From contig NC_086375.1 of the NCBI RefSeq assembly GCF_036588685.1, forward strand, positions 42,997,270 through 43,061,269: a stretch of 64,000 nt of DNA. The letters run 5' to 3'. The stretch comes from Mytilus trossulus (taxonomy: Eukaryota; Mollusca; Bivalvia; Mytilida; Mytilidae). How positions within the stretch are numbered: the stretch's first letter is position 1; each line of letters starts with the position of its first letter. Shown here piece by piece: positions 42,556 through 54,000 of the stretch. A program made the position numbers and the translations under genes. The notes below the pieces were generated by a model that saw nothing but the letters and a program-made list of their open reading frames with translations, made no database searches and was not told the DNA's origin.

Positions 42556-43714
42556 ATTGAATTATCATTATATATTTCCCTGTTGCTTTCACAGGTTGGT
42601 ATGAATATTTATTGAGTGTGTCCATGATGAGCTGAAAATGAAATCAAACGGAAAAACTCTAGTATTGCAAAACAAATCTTTCTACAATGACTTTTTGCAT
42701 GCCTATTAGATGGATGAAACCATAATGGATTTATTCCAGACATTTTAGACATTCTAAATAATTTCAATCTGTATGTATATCTTATCACCTATATCAGTAA
42801 TGACGACTTTCCTAATAAGCTACAATGTAAATGTATTGTTGTGCATGCAGCAGAATCGAAACAGGGTATTAAATGGCTGATTCACATTAATTGTCAATTG
42901 CACAATATAGTTTATTAATGTTCGCACATTTTAATATCGACAGATCAAGATACATACTCTTTTACTCTTGTATTGTATATCCTTAAGATTGTCATTTATA
43001 TGCCGGAGCCGGCAAAATAGCCACTGCCTATGCCTACATTAACTATTTCATCATAAACAATAAATTGATATATTAACTACAAAAAATAAAAATGATAAAG
43101 TTATGAATTACATATTATTAATGTAATTTCTATAAAGAGGAAATGAAGATATGAATGAACGAGTAATGCTTACGAAAAAGTTACATGATTGATTGAATGA
43201 TCGAGTCTTGCTGAAGAAATAGGTCACAATTGGTAATTTTTAGCATCAAAACTCGAAAGGTAATAGCCAAAGATTCGAATTATGGTGCATTTCTTTCTAA
43301 CACAAAGGACGGACGCAAACAGCTCAGCCCGCACATATTTTGATCATTTGTTTCATGTAACATACGTTTGCAAAGTTTACATAAACTTTGACTAACTATG
43401 CAAACGCTAAAAATGCGTCTGCAGTTTGTCGTTTGTCGTTTGTTTGTACAAACGCTGCATTTGTTTCTAACTTCAACCTGATTAAACGAAGTATTTGTTT
43501 CTACGTTTGTAAAAAATTCTGAATATCAACAACATGTGCATGCTTTATTGAAAGTTCAAACAGGGTCATTACAGATTTATCAAACGATGTATTTGTTTCT
43601 ACTCATGTAGCGTTTAGAAAACAGCATCAAACGCGACACAACGTTACAAAATTTTGGATAGAAAGAAATGCGGCCTTATTATGTATGTTTTGTTCACGCA
43701 TCGTTGTAAATATA
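42556..43714. other. Intergenic; AAACG-rich stretch
   Basis: No gene. Between 43440 and 43610 the motif AAACGnnGyATTTGTTTCTA occurs three times (43450, 43484, 43582) amid other AAACG/CGTTTG words. Confidence 0.4.
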
Positions 43715-43945
43715 ACGGAATTTGATGCGACTGTCATACAAGTGAGAGGTTTAGCGCTATAAAACCATGTTCAATCCACCATTTTCTACATTTGAAAATG
43801 CCTGTTCCAAATCAGTTATATGGCAGTTGTTGTTCATTCGTTTGATGTGTTTTTTAATTTGATTTTGTCATTTAGTTAGGGACTTTCCGATTAAATTTTC
43901 CTCGGAGTTCTGTGTTTTTTGTGATTTTACTTTTTAGTATATATG
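43715..43945 (+). repeat. R3 interspersed repeat
   Basis: Best R3 copy: GGAATTTGATGCGACTGTCA, GGTTTAGCGCTATAAAACCA, GTTCAATCCACCATTTTC, ending TGATTTTACTTTTTAG. Confidence 0.85.
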
Positions 43946-44084
43946 CGGAATATGTCCATTAATTTACTGAACGATACATTTTTAAGAAAATCGTTTCAAA
44001 TGACTTAAGTTTTTTGTAAAAAAAAAAGGTCAAATTTCAATAATCAAATCACATCTATTCACAATTTTATGTGACATTTGTCTA

Positions 44085-44320
44085 CTAGTATATTACATTA
44101 GAAGACAATAACAATAAAAACCAAGGAGTTAACAAAGACTCACAAAACCAAAGGACATTTACATCAATACTTATAAATGATAAATAAGAAACAACACGAA
44201 CTCCACTAAAAACCGGGAGTGAAATCAGGTGCTCCGGAAGGGTAAGCATTTCCTGCACCGTATACGGCACCCGTCGTGTTATTTCTTTGTTCAGTTCGGT
44301 AATGATGGAAGAACTGAGAT
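44085..44320 (+). repeat. R5-related repeat
   Basis: Contains GGTGCTCCGGAAGGGTAAGC and GGCACCCGTCGTGTTATT, which match the distal part of R5 (compare 33395-33480 reversed and 35940-36000). Confidence 0.65.
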
Positions 44321-44326
44321 GTGTAT

Positions 44327-44640
44327 ATGCAGGCAAGTTACACATGTGACCACTGCCCTAGATGCAGGTGAGTTACACATGTGACCATTGCCCTAAATGC
44401 AGGTGAGTTACGCATGTGAACATTGCCTTAAATGCAGGTCAGTTACACATGTGACAATTGCACTAAATGCAGGCAATTTACACATGTGATCACTGCCTAA
44501 ATGCAAGTAAGTTACACATGTGACCACTGCCCTTAATGCAGGTAAGTTACACATGTGACCACTGACCTAAATGCAAGTAGGTTATACATGTGACCACTGC
44601 CCTAAATGCAGGTAACTTACACATGTGAACACTGCCCTAA
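44327..44640. repeat. Minisatellite, about nine 35 bp units
   Basis: The unit is ATGCAGGTAAGTTACACATG followed by TGACCACTGCCCTAA, with 1-5 differences per copy. It ends about 65 bp past the stop codon of the Cys-loop receptor gene. Most units contain the palindrome CACATGTG, an E-box form. Confidence 0.9.
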
Positions 44641-44703
44641 ATACTACGATATAGTAGAACTTAGTTGAGTATATGCAGATAAGTTACACAAATGATCCCT
44701 TCC

Positions 44704-45023
44704 TTAAGTACTATGATAATGAATAATGTATGCTACAGTGAGAACAGAAGTAACAACAGATATTAAAACAACGTAAACAAAGAAAAACACAGTGTCCATT
44801 CCTTCAGCTACTATTTGCCATGTAAGTTTGCTGTCTTCGTGTTGGTATTCTCCTACATCTGTTTTTTCTAATATCTCAACATCAACTTTTGAACGTGATA
44901 CACATTTGAATAAAATCTTGTACACTTTATGAATTTCACCAGTCGCGTAGTGCGCACGCAACACAAATATGGTCAAAACTACTGACATTGCAGCAAGAAA
45001 TAAAACAAACGCCAGGTACAAGG
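44704..45023 (-). CDS. Cys-loop receptor exon 6: M3, cytoplasmic loop, M4
   Basis: Acceptor CTTTCTTTTTCAG on the minus strand. It encodes [20 protein letters not shown] (M3), a short loop, and [16 protein letters not shown] (M4), with the stop codon at 44706-44704. Phase-1 entry. Confidence 0.95.
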
Positions 45024-48000
45024 CTGAAAAAGAAAGAAAAAAACACTTTCTTATATCAATATATTGAGACAGAGTTCAAAATGGTTGTTTATCAAATAAT
45101 ATCCTTGTTATTAACATTGGATTGTTGGATCAAAAAAGATGAAAGTTCGGTTGAATTTTTAAACTATCAGTTAACCGAGTATTATCCGTTACTGAAATTT
45201 CCAAATTGTGACCACATTATAAATGTTGAAAAGAACAAATCGAAAATATCATGGGAGCTATGAATAATTATATAGTTAAAAGAAAAACAAAAGAAATTTA
45301 AAAACTACATCACATTGTTTAAAATTATAAATCACGAGTTGTTTCATATTCCTATATTTTACTTCTATTGTAAGACTAACTTGCGCCAGGACAGCGATTA
45401 AAACATTGAATAAAAACTACTCCTTTGCATGAAGTAAACTTTTTTCAGCGTGGTTATGAATTTTTTTTTAAGTGGTTTACCTTATGTGAAATTATCGTGT
45501 ACAAATAAATATTGCCCGGTCTTTGAGATCAGAAAAATTATGTATACTTAAATAGATAGCAAACGGAGACAAAAGAGTTGGGAATATTTAATGTGCCCGG
45601 TGTGACGGTTTGACGGTTTTGAGATCAGAAAAATTGTGTATACTTACACAGGTAGCAAACTGAAACAGAAGTGCTGGGAATATTTTCCGAAATGATTGAC
45701 AGATATACAGCATAAGCGAGAAGCACTGTTAAAGCAAATCCGTTTCTCTCGCCAGAGTCGACAGGAAGTTTGAATACCATAGCAATCAAAATTGCCATCA
45801 AAACTACTGGAAACAACGTGTTTATAATGTGGAAGATTGGACGACGTCGAAGTTTGATATCGAAATCAACACTTGAAAACGAGGCCTGACCAATTGGGGT
45901 ATCCCTGACTTCTAATCCTGATGCGGACACGAGGTCCCATTCTCCATTTTCTGAATAAAAATCTAAGATTACAGGATCCAAAACCAGCGTTAAAGATACC
46001 TCGTTGATTGTGTAGGCCTTCGAACTAACTTTTAGTTTGCAGTCTTGTGTATCTAATGGATAATACGTGGTGTCAGATTCACAGCTTACTACAAAAATGC
46101 TCGATGGGCTCCAAACAATTTTTCCCCGGTTTGTTATACGCATTGGTGTTGATTTGTCGCTGATTACTCCCATATCCTGTATCCTGTAAGTAAATATTAG
46201 ATCATCATAATGTCATAATATAAAATTAACTCTATTATATCTAATAATAACTTCTATAAAGACTTGTGCAATACAGAAGACCAATGGTTGTCAAATGCTT
46301 GACGGTGTTTTACTTGATAAATGGATTTTTCTGCATAATTTTAGTAAGGAGATAATTGAATGATATCATTGAAACACCACTCCACCAGAGACTATTGACA
46401 TAAACGCAAGGAACTATAGGTCGCCGTACGGCCTTCAAAAATTAGAAAAACCCATACCGGATAGATCCGGATACTAGTGGTCATTATAAAAGGCCCCGAA
46501 ATGACAAAATCCACGGTAAAACAATTCAAACATGATAACTAGTAACGGCCTAGTTCGTGTAGATAAAAACAATGAACGAAATAAAAATATATATATCATA
46601 TACAACAACTCAAACGACATGCAACCACTGAATTACAGTCTGCTGGCTTGAGACAGGAATAAAATACATAATGTAGCAGGGTTAAACATGTTGAAGGCAC
46701 TATTAAATTATCACATGAGAATCTACCCGACAAATATCCTTTCATTTTATTTCAAAATGCACAAACTTTTAAAGTAATCATGCCTTGCAGAATGTATCAA
46801 AAAGTAAAATCACAAAAATACTGAACTTAGAAAAAAAATAATTCGGAAAATCCATAATCACGTGGCAAAATCAAAAAACAAAAAAAAAAGAACAATTTAT
46901 ATATATATAAGTTTCATAGATGTTAAAAGGCTGTTATACCAACTGAGGCAATTGATAGATTATTTGATAACATAGGTGCTCTACTTACGAATTTTCAATG
47001 ATGATTGACGGTCTCCAAACATATTCTTCGGTACTGAATAAAAAGTCAACATTCCCATAATCCTGTGTGGTGTTAGTAGGATCCGACCAATCTAATCTAG
47101 GGTCTCCCCAAGTCTTCAGGTAAAATAAATTTAAAATCAGGTTAAATAATTTAAAAAAACGTGTTGGTAAGTTTTAAGTTCTCAATTAACTTGCGATAGC
47201 TTTTATCACACATTGATATCAGAGGCGGATTTAGGGGGGAGGGCAGGGGGCCCGGGTCCCCCCTTTTTGGGAAAAAAATTGGTTGCTTATATAGGGAATC
47301 ATTGAAGCGATTGGATATGCAACATTTAGAGAGATGGAACAAGACGTGAAAGATCCACCGCAATTTTGCTCGAGTCCCAAGTAAAAAAGCCTCTGGCTTT
47401 TGTTAGACTTGTGTGATGTATTTAGTTTTGGTTCATGTCAATGATTCTTCGTTTAGTGTGACGTCTATTTTCGCTGTTATACATAATTGTTTATAGACAA
47501 ACTAAACCCAGCCTCCAGGTGAGGGATTTTCTTGTTGCGTTGAAGATCCATTGGTGGCATTGGGGTGTTTTCTGCTCTAACATCGGGTAATCGCGTAATC
47601 CAGAGGCTTTGCCAAACCTGCATATAATTGAGAGAGACAGAGACAACATTTGAGAAGTGAACGAATTTATTACAACAGATAATAAAGGGCTGCGCTTAAG
47701 TGCATGATACGCCCGTTGCTTTTTTAACGAAAGTGATAGTTATTGTCCCAAAATTGGAAAATCCCCCTCTTTTTTAAGCATAAAAATTCATAACACGGAA
47801 ATGTAAAATCTGAAATTTATAAAAATTGAAAGGGAGCTTACATCAATAGATATAATCAATTCACCAAAGTTTCATGGACATTGGTGAAAGCCTTTTTGAG
47901 TTATTGTCCGAAGTGTTGAAAATCCCCCCTTTTTTATGAATAAAGCCCCATAAATCCAAAACTTAAAATCTGAAATTAAAAAAACGAAAGGGAGCTTACG

Positions 48001-51000
48001 TCAATAGATATAAACAATTCACTAGAGTTTCATGGAAATTGGTGAAAGCGTTTTTGAGTTATTGTCCGAAGTGTGGACGACGGACGGACGGACGGACGGT
48101 ACGACGGACGGACGGACAACGGTATACCATAATACGTTCCGTCTAAAAGATGGGCGTATAAAAAAGAGTGGATGCTACTCCAGTGTGTGTGGTGTTTTTT
48201 TTTAATAAAATAGAATACACAGGGACATGGGGTATCCAAATATCCGTACTTGCATACTCAGCAAAACAAAACACACAAAAAGTAAAAGAACAGCACTTGT
48301 ATTACATCTCATTGTTACAATGAGACCTTCAACTCCTAGCACCGGTTATATTAGAGTTGTTTGCAATAATTTTTTTGCTTTTTGATGGGATGAGGGTGAT
48401 TGTTGTTTTCTTACTTTGTCAAAACATTTGTGTTGTGTGTCTTCTTCAAATTCGTAGTTTATTTTATAATTTCAGTTCATTAAAGTAGTCAAACTACTTA
48501 CAAATGTTAGATATCCTGATATAGACAGTGCCTGGTCTTTTATGTTCTGAAAGAATAAGCATATTTTCAGTACAGATTTAAACTGGTATCAATCATTACA
48601 ACAATTCATTTACAATCTTAAATGTTTCAGCACCATTATATATCACTCCTTTTATTGTTCTGTATAACAATCTAGATTAAAAAAGGCAGTTTTGTTATTC
48701 GATACAATGAATGAACTTTTATCAGTAAATTGAAAATCAAAAGATGTATGAATATGCATATTACTACACACCAAAATAACATCATAGAAAAATGCCTTCA
48801 TTATTAATTATTTCTATACATTACTGTGTCAATATATAATCTAAAGTTCACATTGAATATAGAGTATATTACAAAAGAAGTGAATTGTCATGCATTTATC
48901 ATTACAAAAGTTCTCGAATAAGTTCCTTATAATAAAACAATAGCAGTACATTTTTTCATAAGGTTTGGTAAATGAAGGACACATGTTTTATTATAGTCAA
49001 ATTAGCCGTTGAAGTATATAATATAAAACATTTTCTTTTTTATAGTTGACTTTGAAGGATCGTATGACGTTTAAAAATGAATTCAACTGAAAAAGTAAAT
49101 ATTTTCCCGTTACAAAAATATTTGTTATACTTATTGTAATGGTGTGGTCACGTTTCTCCAACATTTGGTAATTAGACTAAAACAACACTAGGGATTATGG
49201 GGTCCTCTTAAGGACTGGACATTGATATATACCTGTAATTCACCTGTTCTTAACCAAAATATTGTTAAAAAGGTATATATGTTTTAAAAATATATATTTT
49301 TCAATAGTCTCCCAACATTGTAAAAGTCGATTAAATTTTATTAAATTTAACACAGTGATGTAATTTTTTATTTTATATATAAAAAAAAGATGTAATAAAA
49401 AAGAAGATGTGGTATGATTGCCAATGAGACAACTATCCACAAAAGACCAAAATGACACAAACATTAACAACTATAGGTCACCGTACGGCCTTCAACAATG
49501 AGCAAAGCTCATACCGCATAGTCAGCAATAAAAGGCCCCGATAAAACAATGTAAATCAATTCAAACGAGAAAACTAATAAATGGCCTATTTCGTGTATAA
49601 TATAATGAAAGAAAAACGAATATATTACACAGCAACGACAACCACTGAATTACAGGCTCCAACACTCCTCCTTATCTTGAGACATTGGTGCAACAGAACA
49701 ATAAAAAGAACTGTGCAAAAACATAAAACAAGCAACAAATATTCTAAGACTAAATTATCAATCACTACACATTGATAATATAAGACTATGGTTTTTATGA
49801 ATTCATGGTTCACTTAAACTCCGGTGTCCGCAACTTGCATTAATTGTTCAAATCGAAAATACATGTATGTACTAGTAGTGAACAATATTCACCAAGCCAG
49901 ATCCGACAGTTATAAACACTATATAGATCACGACGCGACGTGATGTACCCAATTTATATCAACTCCGTTTTTGTGGAAAAAGTGGACAGATATACGACTG
50001 AGTGACTCTTTCATCTGTTAAGACAGCATACCATGAAAGCTGGCTTCGGCTCTTGTGATATATACAGACAAAACGACTTAGTAGATTATATGGTTCTTGG
50101 CACTAGAAGACAATAGCTTTCGGTGACTTGGCTGTTTTGCATCGGTTTACATTTTACATCTACATGTAGCACAAATGCAAAAATATATCAAGTAATAGAA
50201 TAAATTACTAAAATGAGGAACAGTCAGTGAACATTTCCATTTTTCATATTACTTTTAATAAAAACAATCAAAAAAATTTCGAGATTATTTCGTGATATTT
50301 TTTTATGAAATTATCAGTTTGATTAGAATTTCCCTTGTTTATATAAGGATTTTGTTTGTTGAATAACCTTTTTAATTTTGTTAATCAAATACGGATGAAA
50401 ATAATTACGTAACAGTTTCGGGTTATTCTCGACCAAAAATATATGGTTTGTAACAGTTAATGTTTTGATATAAATATTTTTTAACAATATCCCTTTTTAC
50501 AATATTTTAGTTAAGACCTGATATAAGTGAATTACAGGTATTTATCATGATGCCAGTCCTTAAGAGGACCCCCTAATCCCTAATGTTGTTTTAGTCTAAT
50601 TATCAAATGTTGGAGAAACGTGACTAAACCCAAAAAACATGTATAATAGCTCAGAGACATATCAATGGATTACAATGGTTTAGTCACGTTTCTGCAACAT
50701 TTGATAATTAGACTAAAACAACGTTTTTTGTGTTTCTTTGAACTTGTGACTTTTAACTTCATATGTAAAGTACTATCCCTTATGTAAAAATATTTCAACA
50801 AACAATGTTTTGCTGTTTTCTCCATGGTTTATTTCGTCTTTTAATATTATACTAAATAAGCCACATAAATTGAGATATGATGTAAACTTTAATATAAACA
50901 AACATCTAGAGGTCAAACACATTTTTCAACAGTTGTAAGGTTTTACGACATCATATGCCTGGCACATGTACATGTCCTGATCAAGTTTATCAAAAGATCA

Positions 51001-54000
51001 TCAAAAATCAAATCTTTAAAAAAAAAGTTCAAAAGAATAAACACTATATAATAGGGTGTCAGACTTGGAACATATACATGAAGCAAGATTTAACTTAGTT
51101 TTTAGTATTCCACCATAAACCTTCAATTTCGAACAATAGTCAATGAAATAACGGAAAATACAGAGCAGAGCGTACACGAAAGAAGGTCTAAAAGATTTTG
51201 ATAACTATAACACAGATCCCAATAAAACACCTGTACTGAAGAAAACAATAAAATTTAGCGTTCAATTATAAATTGTACACGTGAGAACACTTACACTACA
51301 ATTTTCCATATAATCAATGTTTCTAGGAGACATATCTTTTTATATAAATTGTCAATCGACTGTTATTTTCGAACTTGTCAAACTATATATATTTTTTTCT
51401 ATAAAAATCAGGGAAGAATCGTACACGTGAGAACGCTAACAAGACAGACAGACGGACGGATGCCTGAACACAGACGGACGGATACTTACCAGACCGGTAC
51501 TTCTATTTCTATTTCTATTTCAATGCACCCTGCCCGGGAAGGGAATAATTTCACAGTTTACCAGTATATGATATATGATACTATAAAACTACTAAGAATA
51601 TGAAATAAATAAGTCATATGTGTTTTCGATAAAGGTATAATCAGGATTAATAATGCAAAAAAATAAAAAAGAGTCGTGGTGAATACGTCTCAGAGAAAAC
51701 AACTCAAAAACACAGCAAACGATCTCATATCTGAGATCTAGAGGTCGATAAACGGTCTTCAACCATAAAAAGGATTCGAACAATAGTCATGATAGTTTAT
51801 AAATCTTTAACATAATACAATATCAGCGTATCAATATAAAAATACAATATGTCCCTGAGGGCGTTTGGCCGATGGGGTATGTCTAATTCACACCATGATA
51901 TTAAAGTTGATTCTTAACAAAAGCTTTTAATCATTTAGAAGACATGAAGAAGGTGTTTCATGCATTTGACCTTATTTTTGGATAATCATCAAAATGAGGA
52001 AACGAAGTGTTACTGCCAATGATACAATTATTTATAAAGATCAACAAATATGAGACATATAACCGGTCACAGTGCAGATTTTAACAACGAGCAAATACAT
52101 ATATCTTAAAGTGTAATTATATAAAGCTATAAAAGTTCTAGGTATGATAATTATAATGAATCAATTCGAAAGAGAAAACAAACAGTATGATTTATAGTAC
52201 AACAATGAACGAAAAAAAAAACACAACATCATTAACAGTGGAAAACAACAACCATATATTCGACAAGTTCCTAGCAAAATAAACTAATCATAGATACCAG
52301 GACTAAAATTTGTATATACGTCAGACGCGCGTTTCGTCTACAAAAGACTCATCAGTGACGCTCGCATAGGACGTGATCTTTAGAATGTAGCGAAATTTTT
52401 CATGTTTATAAGCGCCCAAAACCTTCCTTCATCTGGGACAATGGTAGAAATAATTTCAGTTGGTAGGAGCTTGATAGGTACTAATCTAAAAGAAAAAAAC
52501 ACAAAAAAACCCATATAAAACATAACAAAAGAAACAAGGTGCCGATCTGAGATGATGATAGCAGGATGAAGGCAGATTTATCTAATTGCATGGTATGAAT
52601 TTTACTGCAAAATAGGAGACAAAATCATATCATATAGTAATAATACTTACCAAATCGTTGATTGTAAGAATTGTAATACTTATTCTTACTACAACTTTTT
52701 GCTCGGGTCTTTGCAAAACTTCATAGTTATTAGTAGTGAATAACTCTGCTCTGAGTGCTGATTCTAAGCTAATGGAATAAGTTGGTCCACCAAAACTGGA
52801 TGGTACAAATACTAGTGCAAGTAGTACTTTAAAAAAAAAGATATAAAATACTGAAACTAAATAGTTTATATATGTGAAAAACAAAAGTATGTAGATGTTT
52901 CTACAAAAAAGGAAACTATTTATAGATCTGCAAGTAACAAAAAGTAAAATCACAAAAATACTGAACTTAGAGGAAAATCAATTCGGAAAGTCCATAATCA
53001 CATGGTAAAACCAAATAACAAAACGAATCAAAAACGAATGAACAAGAACTGTCATATTCCTGACTTGGTACAGGCATTTTCAAATGTAGAAAATGGTGGA
53101 TTAAACCTGGTTCTATAGCGCTAACCGGCCTAACCCTCTCACTAACAAGGCATTACAAAATTTCTGCAAGTGGAAAACAGTAAAAAAAAAACGCCTACTT
53201 TTGATGTTTATAGCTGGCTCAGGCTGATACATTTTCAGCATTTTGAAAGATTTTCTATTTCAAATCTCTTAAAATTATAATTTTCAAACATGGAATATTG
53301 TATTATGTCTGTACCAAAATACTTAGTACAAATATAGTACTGTAAAATACAAGTACTTGAATATTACAATAATTTTAAAGTAAAGAAATAGTACTAATAT
53401 TAAAAGTAAATTTCAAGTACTACATATTTTTAGTACAGAAATAGTACCTTTGCAAAAGTAGCTGTGTGCCATCTAATGATCATAAACAAACTTTCTATCA
53501 AAGTTTAGTAGAAATCGAGGATAGTATAAGAAAGTTATTAAAATTTCAAAAACTTTAACCATGGAGTGAATAATTGTGGTCGCCGACGACGACGGAATGT
53601 AGGATCGCTATATGTCTCGCTTTTTCGACATAAGTCGAAGGCTCGACAAAAAATGGAAATGTAAATTATGAAAAACATTCATATTTATATATATAGTGCA
53701 ATCATTTACAATATAAAAAAATCGCAAAGGCTTTTAAAAAAAACTACAGGCTTTGGCACAAAATGACACATACTCGAATTTTATTATGATTCATGGATCA
53801 AAATACCAGTTTCTGACGGCTTGTCAAATTAAAAAAAAATTCCAATGATTTAAGATATAATCTTTGAAGACAAACCAGCAAAGGTTAATGTGCAACACGA
53901 TGATTTTGATATTTAAAATAGTGAGAACAATTAGAAACAACAACTATAAATGACAAAGGGGTAGGTCCGGTAAAGACCGATTTTGGCCTCAATTTTCAAG

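Noticed and set aside
44327..44640. CRISPR-like array
   Set aside because: Regular 35 bp repeats but no unique spacers, and the DNA is eukaryotic. It is a minisatellite.
44988..45263. 91-codon plus-strand open frame
   Set aside because: Overlaps the receptor exon 6 edge and intron 5 antisense; no domain content.
48030..48239. Minus-strand open frame with Ser/Pro/Arg repeats
   Set aside because: Translation of the GGAC tandem run. The same artefact occurs at 61223-61432.
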